A stretch of DNA of 56,835 bases, from positions 1-56,835 of the forward strand of contig CADBYM010000018.1 in NCBI GenBank assembly GCA_902798915.1, read 5' to 3'. Each line of letters starts with the position of its first letter. The stretch's first letter is position 1. The position numbers and the translations under genes were made by a program. The notes under the pieces are model-generated. The model had not been told where the DNA came from. It ran no database searches and worked only from the letters and a program-made list of their open reading frames with translations. This DNA comes from an uncultured Coriobacteriaceae bacterium (GTDB taxonomy: Bacteria > Actinomycetota > Coriobacteriia > Coriobacteriales > Atopobiaceae). Shown here one piece after another: positions 31,168 through 39,676 of this stretch.

Positions 31168-31252
31168 CGGGGCGTGGCGGAACCGGCAGACGCGCGTGCC
31201 TCAGAAGCACGTGACCTCGGTCGTGCGGGTTCGACTCCCGCCGCCCCGACCA
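31168..31252 (+). tRNA. Phage-encoded tRNA-Leu (CAG)
   Basis: Complete 85-nt cloverleaf: acceptor CGGGGCG pairs perfectly with CGCCCCG, discriminator A and encoded CCA (31250-31252). D-arm, anticodon stem CGTGC/GCACG around loop CTCAGAA (anticodon CAG, reading CUG), a long variable arm and T-arm GCGGG/CCCGC around TTCGACT. The first base is C, unusual for tRNA-Leu, which mostly starts with G. It sits between the MuF head protein and capsid genes, inside the late block. Confidence 0.88.
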
Positions 31253-31302
31253 AGACCAGCGGCGGCCCCGCGCGGGGCTTCCCATAGAAAGGAGCCGACG
31301 TC

Positions 31303-31641
31303 ATGATGAGTCCATACATCAGGAGGCCGTACGAGCTGGACTGCGACGCGGTCGTGCGCGACGTCATGGACGGCAAGCGCGTCGCGGTCTTCTGCGACGG
31401 GCGGACGCAGGCCACGCAGCACAAGAACGGCATAGCCGCAGCCGCAAGGAGGGCAGGGGCAGTCAAGGTCGTCAGTCCCGCCAGGGACAGGCGCGTTGAC
31501 ATCGATGGCCACGCCGTGAGGCTCTTCCTCGCCAACGGCCTTGACGGTCGCGGGTTCTCCGCTGACGTCGTGTACCTGAGCGACTCCGCGCGGATGCAGC
31601 ACGACTTCGCGCGTCTCATGGGTTGCACCGACGTCAAGTAG
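31303..31641 (+). CDS. Hypothetical phage protein, 112 aa
   Basis: ATG has GAAAGGAG upstream. Alpha/beta-looking protein (GKRVAVFCDGRTQATQHKNG, GFSADVVYLSDSARMQ). Contains no membrane segment or known motif. Might be a lysogenic-conversion gene dropped between head genes together with the tRNA. Not recognised. Confidence 0.55.
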   Translation: MMSPYIRRPYELDCDAVVRDVMDGKRVAVFCDGRTQATQHKNGIAAAARRAGAVKVVSPARDRRVDIDGHAVRLFLANGLDGRGFSADVVYLSDSARMQHDFARLMGCTDVK

Positions 31642-31667
31642 CGTCCCACCAGCCAAATCGTTGAACC

Positions 31668-31695
31668 AAGCCATCCGCGAGGGTGGCTTTCTTCA
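31668..31695 (+). terminator. Terminator before the scaffold gene
   Basis: Stem AAGCCATCC / GGGTGGCTT (one G-T pair) with a GCGA loop and a TTTCTT tail. Separates the accessory tRNA/hypothetical part from the capsid genes. Confidence 0.6.
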
Positions 31696-31787
31696 TAGCG
31701 GCCGGCGCGTGCCGTCAAACGCGTGACACGCCAACCCGCCAGCGGTCAATGGCGGCTACCGGATCCACCCGGGAAAGGAGGCCATCC

Positions 31788-32375
31788 ATGGCCAACGGAA
31801 ACACCCAGGATACTGGGGGCACCACGACCACTCCCCAAGGGGAGGGCACGAACCAGACGGCGTCAGCTGGGCCGTCTGGCAGCGGGGAGCGCACCTACAC
31901 GCAGGCGGAGGTCGACGAGATGATGGGGGGCTACGTCGCACAGGACGAGGTCAACCGGCTCGTCGGCAAGGCCCGACGCGAGGCGCGCTCGAAGTACGAG
32001 GGATACGAGGAGTACAAGGCGCGCGCCGAGGCGTGGGCCGACTACGACGAGGTCGCCAAGGCGCGCGACGAGGCCACGGCCAAGGTCGAGGCGCTCGAGG
32101 CGAGGATTGCCCATCGCGACCTCGTCGACAAGGTCGCCGACGAGACCGGCGTGCCGCGCGCGCTCCTCAAGGGCGAGACGGAGGAGGAGCTCACCGCAAG
32201 CGCCGAGGCCGTCAAGGCGTACGCGTCAGCGCAGGCGCCCGAGCCGCCCGCGTACCCAGGAGACAAGGGCGGCGGCGCGAACCCGTCGCCGATCACAAGG
32301 GACCAGATTCTCGCCGAGCCCGACATGCGCAAGCGCCAACGGCTCATCGGGGAGAACATCTCCCTGTTCCAGTAA
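31788..32375 (+). CDS. Capsid scaffolding protein (DUF4355-like), 195 aa
   Basis: Low-complexity Thr/Gly-rich N-terminus, then TYTQAEVDEMMGGYVAQDEV and a long charged coiled coil with EARSKYEGYEEYKARAE, ending NPSPITRDQILAEPDMRKRQ. This is the pattern of phage scaffold proteins placed directly before the major capsid gene. ATG at 31788 has AAAGGAGG upstream, preferred to a start at 31683. Confidence 0.82.
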   Translation: MANGNTQDTGGTTTTPQGEGTNQTASAGPSGSGERTYTQAEVDEMMGGYVAQDEVNRLVGKARREARSKYEGYEEYKARAEAWADYDEVAKARDEATAKVEALEARIAHRDLVDKVADETGVPRALLKGETEEELTASAEAVKAYASAQAPEPPAYPGDKGGGANPSPITRDQILAEPDMRKRQRLIGENISLFQ

Positions 32376-32406
32376 GAACGGCACCATCATAGGTTAGGAG
32401 GCGGCG

Positions 32407-33363
32407 ATGCCCGCAAGCACCAACACCAACACCGCATCGGCCATGAGCACGGCCGGACTCCGTCCGCGCGAGATAGACTTCGTGACCCGCTTCAACAAGA
32501 GCTGGGAATCCCTGCGCGAGATCCTCGGCGTGATGCGCCCCATCCGCAAGCAGCCCGGCACCACGCTCGTGTCCGTCGAGGCCTCCGTCACCCTTGCGGA
32601 GAGCGTCGGCGAGGGTGAGGAGATCAACCTCTCCGAGGTGACCTACGTCCCCTCCACGAAGACCGACCTCACCGTCAAGAAGTACAAGACCTCCACGACC
32701 ATCGAGGCCGTCGAGAAGTACGGCGCGGAGCTCGCGGTCGAGAAGACCGACGAGGCGTTCCTCAACGAGCTCCAGACGATGATCCTGGGCGACTTCTACG
32801 CGTTCGCCCTGACCGGCACCCTCACCGACACCGAGCCCGACTTCCAGCTTGCAGTCGCCATGGCGATCGGGCTGGTGTCCGACAAGTGGAAGAAGATGCA
32901 CAAGGGCGCAGGCGAGACCATCGTCTTCGTCAACACCCTCGACTTCTACCGCTACCTCGGCACCTCCAAGATCGTTACCCAGATGAGCAACGGCATCGAG
33001 TACATCAAGGGCTTCATGGGCGTCAACACCATGGTCATCACCTCCGACATCCCAGAGGGCAAGGTGGTCGCGACCGTCCAGGACAACGTCGACCTCTACT
33101 ACATCGACCCCGGCGACTCCAGCTTCTCGAAGCTCGGACTCGAGTACACCGTCGCCGGCGAGACCAACCTCATCGGCTTCCATGCCGAGGGCAACTACGA
33201 CCGCGCCGTCGGCAACGCCTACGCGCTCATGGGCATGAAGCTGTGGGCCGAGTACCACGACGGCATCGCCGTGGTCACCATCGCGACCGACGCAACCGAC
33301 ACTGGCGACGGTGATGGCGGCGACGGCTCCGACGAGGGGGATGGCGCAGGTGGCAACGGCTAG
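32407..33363 (+). CDS. Major capsid protein, 318 aa
   Basis: HK97-fold major capsid protein by context and pattern: REIDFVTRFNKSWESLREIL, KQPGTTLVSVEASVTLAESV, TLDFYRYLGTSKIVTQMS, FMGVNTMVITSDIPEGKVVA and a Gly/Asp-rich C-terminal tail (GDGDGGDGSDEGDG). Preceded by the scaffold gene and followed by connector genes. ATG has a TAGGAGGCGG-type box. The acidic Gly-rich tail may be surface exposed. Confidence 0.88.
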   Translation: MPASTNTNTASAMSTAGLRPREIDFVTRFNKSWESLREILGVMRPIRKQPGTTLVSVEASVTLAESVGEGEEINLSEVTYVPSTKTDLTVKKYKTSTTIEAVEKYGAELAVEKTDEAFLNELQTMILGDFYAFALTGTLTDTEPDFQLAVAMAIGLVSDKWKKMHKGAGETIVFVNTLDFYRYLGTSKIVTQMSNGIEYIKGFMGVNTMVITSDIPEGKVVATVQDNVDLYYIDPGDSSFSKLGLEYTVAGETNLIGFHAEGNYDRAVGNAYALMGMKLWAEYHDGIAVVTIATDATDTGDGDGGDGSDEGDGAGGNG

Positions 33364-33364
33364 G

Positions 33365-33628
33365 ATGCGCTGCCGTGTGACGCGGCCGTTCTTCGTGCGG
33401 CGCGGCGGCCACATCTACGAGACGGGCGAGACGTTCGAGGGCGGCAGGTCCCAGGTTGCCCTTCTCGCCCGCCGACGGCTGGTCGATTCGCTGGAGGACG
33501 TGCCGGACGAGGTCCCCGACCTCACGTCGCTCACCAACGCCCAGCTCGCGGCCATGTGCGAGGAGCGCGGCATCGAGGTGCCGCGCAGGGCGACCAAGGC
33601 GCAGCTCCTGGCGCTTCTCGAGGGCTAG
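33365..33628 (+). CDS. Small head protein with a HeH/SAP-like C-terminal domain, 87 aa
   Basis: N-terminal beta part (VTRPFFVRRGGHIYETGETF) and a C-terminal helix-extended-helix motif (LTNAQLAAMCEERGIEV, ATKAQLLALLEG), as in head-associated proteins that follow capsid genes. Start at 33365 or 33341; the latter would overlap the capsid gene. Confidence 0.6.
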   Translation: MRCRVTRPFFVRRGGHIYETGETFEGGRSQVALLARRRLVDSLEDVPDEVPDLTSLTNAQLAAMCEERGIEVPRRATKAQLLALLEG

Positions 33629-33637
33629 GGGTGCGAC

Positions 33638-34036
33638 ATGGCAGTCTCCTACGCGACGCTGGAGCAGTACGTGACCGCCACGGGTGACGAGCTCTCGAGC
33701 GATGAGCGCATCTGCCAGGCGCTCGAGGAGCTCTCGGCCGAGCTGCGCGCGGAGTGCGGCATCCGCGGCGACGGCGCGCTCTCCGGGGACGCTGCGATCC
33801 TCGCGCGCAAGGCCGTCGTGGAGGCCGCGCGCAAGGCGCTCGTCCGCCCGACCCTCGACGGATTCGCGGGCGACCTCGACGGCGTGAGGCAGGCGAGCTT
33901 CACGTCAAACGGGTTCACGCAGTCCGTGACGCTGCCGAGCGGCGGGGCCCGCTTCGACGCCCGCACCATCGCGCGCCTCAAGCGTCTCCTGGGGCGCTCG
34001 GCGCGCGCGGGCATGGTCTACCCCTACGGGTGGTAG
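33638..34036 (+). CDS. Head-tail connector (Gp19/Gp15/Gp42-like), 132 aa
   Basis: Helical adaptor pattern (SYATLEQYVTATGDELSSDE, RICQALEELSAELRAECGI) with a C-terminal LPSGGARFDARTIARLKRLL. Matches head-tail adaptor proteins that sit two genes after the capsid. GAGG-type box upstream. Confidence 0.75.
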   Translation: MAVSYATLEQYVTATGDELSSDERICQALEELSAELRAECGIRGDGALSGDAAILARKAVVEAARKALVRPTLDGFAGDLDGVRQASFTSNGFTQSVTLPSGGARFDARTIARLKRLLGRSARAGMVYPYGW

Positions 34037-34039
34037 GCC

Positions 34040-34456
34040 ATGGCGCGCGACTGGCGGGACTCCTACGACACCGTGCGCGTGTGGACGCGCACGCAGACGG
34101 GCTCCGACCCCCTGGGCGAGCCCGTCTACTCGTGGTCCTTCACCGACGTGCGCGGCGTGTCCGTGAGGAACGGGTCCGACTCGCAGGGCATGCGGCTGGG
34201 GGACACGGCAAGCGACCTGCGGCCCGACGGCGTGCGCGTGAGGTACGCCCTCGCGTTCCCCAAGGGACACGGCCTCTCCCTGCGCCACGCTCGCGTCACC
34301 TTCCTCAACCCCGTCCGCAAGGACGCGTTCTGCGACTCCGCGGACTGGGCGAACGCCGAGCCGGTCGCTCTCCTGGTGAGCGGCGACCCGCAGCCCCAGT
34401 GGCCGTGCACCACGCGCTGGGACACCATAGCCGAGGTGGGACGGACCGATGGCTAG
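34040..34456 (+). CDS. Head closure / head-tail joining protein, 138 aa
   Basis: Beta-rich (YDTVRVWTRTQTGSDPLGEP, WSFTDVRGVSVRNGSDS) and near RVTFLNPVRKDAFCDSADW. The fold type and position (after the connector, before the tail completion gene) mark it as a head closure protein. Overlaps the next gene by 8 bases. Confidence 0.65.
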   Translation: MARDWRDSYDTVRVWTRTQTGSDPLGEPVYSWSFTDVRGVSVRNGSDSQGMRLGDTASDLRPDGVRVRYALAFPKGHGLSLRHARVTFLNPVRKDAFCDSADWANAEPVALLVSGDPQPQWPCTTRWDTIAEVGRTDG

Positions 34457-34730
34457 GGACCTCAGGATCACCGACTTCCGGCCGAACGGCCCCGGCATCG
34501 TCTCCATATGGAAGGGCGAGGGCATGCAGGCGGCGCTCAGGGAGCTGGCCGACGAGAAGGCGGAGGAGGCCAACGCGTCGGCGAGGCTGCACGGCACGCC
34601 CGAGACGCCGCCCTACGGCGGCGGCGTCGACGTGCTCGACCTCACCGCGGTCGGCTTCGTCACCACGCGCACCGAGCTCGGCCGCATCGACCAGAAGGCG
34701 CACCACACGCTCGACGCGCTCAACCACTGA
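34449..34730 (+). CDS. Tail completion / HK97 gp10-like protein, 93 aa
   Basis: Short helical protein (GEGMQAALRELADEKAEEA, then PYGGGVDVLDLTAVGFVTT) in the slot of HK97 gp10-like proteins. Identity based mostly on gene order and length. Confidence 0.6.
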   Translation: MARDLRITDFRPNGPGIVSIWKGEGMQAALRELADEKAEEANASARLHGTPETPPYGGGVDVLDLTAVGFVTTRTELGRIDQKAHHTLDALNH

Positions 34731-34741
34731 GGAGTGACCCC

Positions 34742-35122
34742 ATGCCCCGACTGAACGTGGAACGATACCTCATCGACTACCTCCGGTCGGCGATTCCCGA
34801 CGTGGCCGTGCATGCGCGGGTGCCGGACCCGAGGCCCGCGCGGCTCGTCGTCGTGCGCCGCGCCGGCGGCGGGCGCCTCGACGCGCTCCGCGACCGCCCC
34901 GGCGTCCACCTGCTCGTCTACGGCGGGTCCGAGTGGGCCACGTCGGAGCTCGCGGGCGAGGTGGCCGACGCGATGTGGGCGCTCAACCGCTCCGACGCCG
35001 CGATGCTCGCGGGCGTGAGCAGGGCGGACGAGATGACCGTGAGGAGCGACCCCGACACCCAGACGCAGCCGGAGACCCCCCGCTGGTTCCTCTCATACAC
35101 GCTCACCACACACAGGCACTGA
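34742..35122 (+). CDS. Tail terminator-like protein, 126 aa
   Basis: Alpha/beta pattern of tail terminators: NVERYLIDYLRSAIPDVAVH, RLVVVRRAGGGR, GVHLLVYGGSEWATSELAGE and a final WFLSYTLTTH strand. Placed directly before the major tail protein. GGAG box upstream. Confidence 0.7.
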   Translation: MPRLNVERYLIDYLRSAIPDVAVHARVPDPRPARLVVVRRAGGGRLDALRDRPGVHLLVYGGSEWATSELAGEVADAMWALNRSDAAMLAGVSRADEMTVRSDPDTQTQPETPRWFLSYTLTTHRH

Positions 35123-35143
35123 CAACTGACGAAGGGAGTACCG

Positions 35144-35791
35144 ATGATCGAAGACACCAACACCGCCATCAACCCCGAGAACGTGACCACCGGCGGTCCG
35201 GTCGAAGGCGCGTGCATCTACGTCAACTTCGGCGACGACGTGACGCTGCCCGAGACCGCGACGGAGTCACTCGTGGGCGAGGGCTCCGAGTGGGAGAACG
35301 CCGGCGAGCTGTCCGACCAGGGCTGGACCACCAGCACGTCCGCCACGGTCAACAAGTTCAAAGGCCACCACGGCGCCACCCTGCTCACGGAGTCCGCCAA
35401 CGAGGAGGTCACCCTGAAGCTCGAGTGCACAGAGGTCGTGCGCCCGACCGTGTGCAAGATGCGCTACGGCGCGAACAACGTCACGGTGGACGGAGCCGGG
35501 TTCGTCACCGCGATCGACCCGACCGTGCTGCCCGGCCAGATCCTGCCCATCGTCATCGACTCGCTGTTCTCCAACGGCATCGTCGAGCGCGCCGTCTTCC
35601 CGCGCGCCAAGGTCGAGAACGTGGACGACGAGGCACACCAGCGCGGGTCGCTGCACGTCTACGGCATGACGTTCTCGCTGCTCGTGGACGAGGAGGGCCG
35701 GCCGTACTACAAGCGCCGCGCGAGGCTCGCAGCGGCGGCCGTCGAGGACGAGGGCAACGGCGAGGGCAACGGCGAGGGCAACGGCGGCTAA
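35144..35791 (+). CDS. Major tail (tube) protein, 215 aa
   Basis: Position before the tail chaperones and beta-rich composition mark the tube protein: GACIYVNFGDDVTLPETATE, HHGATLLTESANEEVTLKLE, VDDEAHQRGSLHVYGMTFSL. The C-terminus carries a short (GNGE)n repeat (NGEGNGEGNGG), encoded by a near-perfect 12-base tandem repeat at about 35755-35790. Confidence 0.8.
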   Translation: MIEDTNTAINPENVTTGGPVEGACIYVNFGDDVTLPETATESLVGEGSEWENAGELSDQGWTTSTSATVNKFKGHHGATLLTESANEEVTLKLECTEVVRPTVCKMRYGANNVTVDGAGFVTAIDPTVLPGQILPIVIDSLFSNGIVERAVFPRAKVENVDDEAHQRGSLHVYGMTFSLLVDEEGRPYYKRRARLAAAAVEDEGNGEGNGEGNGG

Positions 35792-35884
35792 GACCGAAGC
35801 CAAACAAGCGCATGACGGCAAATGCGGCGGGTCGCGCGCCAAGCGCGGCCCACTGCCGTCATATTGGCACCAAGAGGAGGGCCG

Positions 35885-36277
35885 ATGAGGCAAGAAGTGA
35901 TGATGGAGATGTCGCTCACGGAGCTTGACCTGTACGCCCAGGCATGCGGAATCGACGCGACGGGGGCATCCACCAAGGAGAGCAAGGTCGCGCTCATCGA
36001 GGAGCGCCAGGGTCGCGTCGCCGAGGTCCGCATGTTCGGGCTGACGCTTGCCGTTCCAGTCAGGCGGCTGCACGACAAGCGCGTGTCCGACCTGTTCGTT
36101 GACGGCCACCTGCAAAGCGACAAGGACGCGGCGACGGTCATGACGCTCATCTTGGGCGAGGAGCAGTACGAGAGGGTGATCGAGCGCTGCACCGACGATG
36201 ACGGCGTCATCGACGTGGAGGCCATCGGGCGCGCGTTCATGACGCTCGTCGGGGACGCGGAACTAAAAAACTACTGA
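35885..36277 (+). CDS. Tail assembly chaperone G-like protein, 130 aa
   Basis: Acidic helical protein (MSLTELDLYAQACGIDATGA, VRRLHDKRVSDLFVDGHLQS) directly between the tail tube and tape-measure genes. It ends with the slippery heptamer, so most ribosomes make this short form and a fraction shift to the longer GT form. ATG has AGGAGGG upstream. Confidence 0.8.
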   Translation: MRQEVMMEMSLTELDLYAQACGIDATGASTKESKVALIEERQGRVAEVRMFGLTLAVPVRRLHDKRVSDLFVDGHLQSDKDAATVMTLILGEEQYERVIERCTDDDGVIDVEAIGRAFMTLVGDAELKNY

Positions 36278-36642
36278 CGCTCGCGGCCCTCGAGGACGGT
36301 CGCGCCTGCGAGCTCCGACACGACTTCCGCAGGTACTACCACGTCTCCTACGACGACGTGCCCACGTCGGAGGCCATCGACCTCATCGCGACGCTTCCCG
36401 ACGGCTCGCGCTACGTGACGTCGAGGTTCCCGACGCGCGCGTGGAGCGAGACGCGGGACCTCATGGCCGACGTCTGCGACGCCATCTCGTTCCTCACATG
36501 GGCGCTCGCAATCGACCATGACGCGATGCCGGAGCCGCCGCGTGTCGCCCGTCCGGCAGACATGGCGAGGCAGGCCGCAGACGCGCGGCGTCACAGGAAG
36601 GCGCGCGAGGTTCTCGAGAGCGCGAGGCGCGAGGAGGTGTGA
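35885..36642 (+). CDS. Tail assembly chaperone GT fusion made by -1 frameshift, about 252 aa
   Basis: Translation would follow the G frame to the heptamer at 36265-36271, slip back one base and continue CTA CTG ACG without a stop to 36642. The T part contains EDGRACELRHDFRRYYHVS and ALAIDHDAMPEPPRVARP. In siphophages the G:GT ratio controls tape-measure chaperoning. The frame, the site and the gene position all agree. A separate GTG at 36358 might also start the T part alone. Confidence 0.78.
36265..36271 (+). promoter_or_regulatory. Programmed -1 ribosomal frameshift site (A AAA AAC)
   Basis: In the zero frame the codons are CTA AAA AAC TAC TGA, so the heptamer A_AAA_AAC is in the correct phase, two codons before the G stop at 36275-36277. 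Shift by -1 opens the downstream T frame. A GC-rich stretch follows (about 36278-36310) that might form a stimulatory structure. Confidence 0.85.
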
Positions 36643-36648
36643 CCGGAG

Positions 36649-39600
36649 ATGGGAAAGGCAGTCATCGGATCGGCGACGCTCAACATCGTCCCGCACGTCG
36701 TCGGCGGGCTGAGCAAGGCCATAAACGCCGAGATCGACGGGGCGAACGTCGGCGGCAAGGGCCAGCAGACCGGGCAGTCGTTCATGGACAACTTCACCAA
36801 GGGCGCGGCGATAGGCGCGTGGTCACAGGTCGCGAGCAAGGCGATCGAGGTCGTGAGCGGGAGCCTCGGCAGTGCCGCGAGCCGCGTGGACACGCTCAAC
36901 AACTACCCGCGCATCATGGAGACGCTCGGCGTCGAGACCGAGGTGGCGAACAGGTCGGTCCAGACCATGAGCGACGCGCTCTCCAACGTCCCCACGCGCC
37001 TCGACGACATGGCGAGCACCGTCTCCGGACTATACGCAGCGACGGAGAAGTACGGCACGGGCCTCGACACCGTCACCGACGCCGGGCTCGCGCTCAACTC
37101 CATGCTGCTCGCCGGCGGCCAGAGCCAGGCGGTCGTGAACGCGGCCATGGAGCAGTTCCGCCAGATGGCGGCCAAGGGCAAGCCCGACATGCAGGACTGG
37201 CGTTCGCTCCTCTCGGCGGCCCCCGGACAGATGAACCGGCTCGCGAAGGAGGTCCTCGGGGCGAAGGCGTCCACGGAGGACCTGTACGCAGTGCTCGGTG
37301 GCGGCAAGGAGGACGAGTACGGAGGGCCGTTCAAGTGGGGGTCCCTCGGCATGGGCGAGTTCGTCGAGAAGTTCGCCGGGATGCGCGACAGGTTCGAGGG
37401 GGCGGCAGAGGAGGCCCAGGGAGGCATCCAGACCGCGTTCGCCAACATGCAGAACGCCGTGACCCGCGGCGTCGCAGGCGTCATGGAGGGATTCGGCCAG
37501 GAGAACATCGCCGGCGCCGTCAACGACGTGAAGGGCGTCATCAACGGCATATTCAAGCCGCTGCAGGAGGTGGCGAAGGATGCGGCGCCCATCATCAAGG
37601 ACGCGTGGGGCGGCATCACGGAGTTCGTCAAGGGCGGAATCGACGGGATCGTAGCCGTCGGCAAGGTCGTGGAGCCGTATGCGTCGGCCATCGGCGGGGC
37701 GTTCCAGCTCATCGGCAACGTCATCGGCCCGCTCATCCCGGTCATCTCGCCGCTCGCGGGCGTATTCGTCGCAATCAGCGGGGGACTCACGGCGTTCAAC
37801 GCGGTCGCCGGGGCAATCGCGCCAATCGTGTCGAATCTGGCGGGGTCGTTCGTGAGTCTCGGCTCGCTTGCCGTCACGACGGCCATCCAGAGCGGATCGT
37901 GGTCGGACGGGCTATCGGCGCTTGTCGGCGGGTTCAACCCACTCCCTGCCGTGGTCGGCGCGACGGTCGGCGTGCTCGGCGCGTACGTCGGCAAGCAGAT
38001 TGAGGCCAAACGGAAGAGCGACGAGTTCTACGGCGCGGTGCGCTCCGTGTCGAGCGTCGTGGAGGACATCGGCGGCTCGCTCGACGCGGGCGCGCGCAAG
38101 GTCGGCGAGTACGGCGACTCGTACCATCGCACGGGCGCCGACATCGACGGGCTCGCGAGGTCCCTCAAGGAGTACCGCGACAAGGTCGACTCCTTCCGAG
38201 ACGACGCATCCGACCAGATAGGGCTGCTCGGGCAGTACAAGTCGGTCATCGACGAGATGGCGGGTGCGGGCAGCGCGTCGGCAGGCGACATGGCGAAGCT
38301 GGAGTGGGCGCTCAAGGGAATCGAGGACGCGACCGGCAAGACCTACGAGGCCACGGACATCCTGCGCGGTGCCTACGAGGACGAGAAGGGCGAGGTCCAC
38401 AACGTCATCGAGGAGATAGACAACCTCATCGAGACGCAGCAGAAGCAGCTCCGCATGGACGCCCTCAAGGACATATACACCGAGACGTACAAGGAGCAGG
38501 CCAAGGCCGCGCTCGAGCTCAGCCGCGCCGAGGGCGAGTACTACGAGCGCCACGACAACGTGGTGAAGGCCTTGCTCGACAAGGGCTACACGCTCGACGA
38601 GGCCGAGAGGGCGTGGCAGGTCACAGGCAAGGACCTCATCGAGGACCTCAACAAGGCCCAGAGCGCCTACGACAGCCTCACCGGCGAGCTCGGCCAGGTG
38701 GAACGCATGATGGGGCAGGCCGCGGAGGCCACCGCGACCACGGGAGACAAGTTCGCTGGCTGGGTCGACTCCAGCCAGCGCGTCTCCACCGCCATAAGCG
38801 ACATCGGCTGGAACGTGGGCGACCTAGGCAACATGCTCAACAACGCGGGCGCGAGCATCGCCGACCTCGACGCCATCGGCGAGGACAACTTCGCGAGGCT
38901 CGCCAGCGCGTGCCAGGGCAACATGGACGCCATGGTGTTCGCCGTCGCGGCGTACAACTCCCTGCCCATCCAGATAAAGGAGGGCAAGGTCGTCGTGGAT
39001 GACGCGATGCTCCGCGACGCGCGTGGGGCGATCGTGGAGTGGAACGAGCACGGCCAGCCCGTCGACCACGACGCGAAGGTGTACGCAGACGGCACCGAGC
39101 TGACGGACGCCTACGGCAACGTGGTCGTGTGGAACGGCACCGAGCTGGAAGCGAAGAGCACGCAGATCTTCACCGACAAGGGCGGAATCGATGAGCTGAT
39201 ACAGCTCGCCGTCGACTTCATGAACCTGCCGAACGAGGTGCAGAAGTACGCCCACTTCACGACCACGAACGAGACCATCCACGTCACGCGCGAGATAGTC
39301 GAGCGCAGCGGCAGTACGTACACGGGTGGCGGTGGGCACTACGCCATGGCGGCCGGGGGGCATGCCGAGCCGCGGCATGCGGGCGGCTTCATCGCAGCTG
39401 GGCCGACGCACACGAAGTACGGACTCATCGGCGAGAACGGCATCGAGGCGGCATGGCAGAACGACGACGGCTCGATGGACGTGTACCCGCTCAACAACCC
39501 GCGCTACCTCGGCTACGCAAGGCCGCTCGCCGAGTCGATAGCGGGTGCGCTCGCCGGGCTCGTCGGCGGAGGCGACACCTACGTCATCAACGGGCTGAGC

Positions 39601-39675
39601 GTGCCCGCCGAGAGCGAGCTCGCGGGGTACATGCGCAACGTGTTCCGCGCGGCGATACGCGAGGGGAGGGCCTAG
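36649..39675 (+). CDS. Tail tape measure protein, 1008 aa
   Basis: Longest-but-one gene of the late block, directly behind the tail chaperones. N-terminal TMP domain (DTLNNYPRIMETLGVETEVA, GLYAATEKYGTGLDTVTDAG), a hydrophobic middle (around residues 360-450) and a helical second half. The Gly/His-rich C-terminal motif GGHAEPRHAGGFIAAGPTHT and YGLIGENGIEAAW is common at TMP ends. It sets tail length and enters the host envelope at infection. About 1000 residues predict a tail near 150 nm (using the known about 0.15 nm per residue). Confidence 0.92.
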   Translation: MGKAVIGSATLNIVPHVVGGLSKAINAEIDGANVGGKGQQTGQSFMDNFTKGAAIGAWSQVASKAIEVVSGSLGSAASRVDTLNNYPRIMETLGVETEVANRSVQTMSDALSNVPTRLDDMASTVSGLYAATEKYGTGLDTVTDAGLALNSMLLAGGQSQAVVNAAMEQFRQMAAKGKPDMQDWRSLLSAAPGQMNRLAKEVLGAKASTEDLYAVLGGGKEDEYGGPFKWGSLGMGEFVEKFAGMRDRFEGAAEEAQGGIQTAFANMQNAVTRGVAGVMEGFGQENIAGAVNDVKGVINGIFKPLQEVAKDAAPIIKDAWGGITEFVKGGIDGIVAVGKVVEPYASAIGGAFQLIGNVIGPLIPVISPLAGVFVAISGGLTAFNAVAGAIAPIVSNLAGSFVSLGSLAVTTAIQSGSWSDGLSALVGGFNPLPAVVGATVGVLGAYVGKQIEAKRKSDEFYGAVRSVSSVVEDIGGSLDAGARKVGEYGDSYHRTGADIDGLARSLKEYRDKVDSFRDDASDQIGLLGQYKSVIDEMAGAGSASAGDMAKLEWALKGIEDATGKTYEATDILRGAYEDEKGEVHNVIEEIDNLIETQQKQLRMDALKDIYTETYKEQAKAALELSRAEGEYYERHDNVVKALLDKGYTLDEAERAWQVTGKDLIEDLNKAQSAYDSLTGELGQVERMMGQAAEATATTGDKFAGWVDSSQRVSTAISDIGWNVGDLGNMLNNAGASIADLDAIGEDNFARLASACQGNMDAMVFAVAAYNSLPIQIKEGKVVVDDAMLRDARGAIVEWNEHGQPVDHDAKVYADGTELTDAYGNVVVWNGTELEAKSTQIFTDKGGIDELIQLAVDFMNLPNEVQKYAHFTTTNETIHVTREIVERSGSTYTGGGGHYAMAAGGHAEPRHAGGFIAAGPTHTKYGLIGENGIEAAWQNDDGSMDVYPLNNPRYLGYARPLAESIAGALAGLVGGGDTYVINGLSVPAESELAGYMRNVFRAAIREGRA

Positions 39676-39676
39676 G

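Noticed and set aside
35755..35790. Tandem 12-base repeat as a regulatory repeat
   Set aside because: It simply encodes the Gly/Asn/Glu repeats at the major tail protein C-terminus, in frame.
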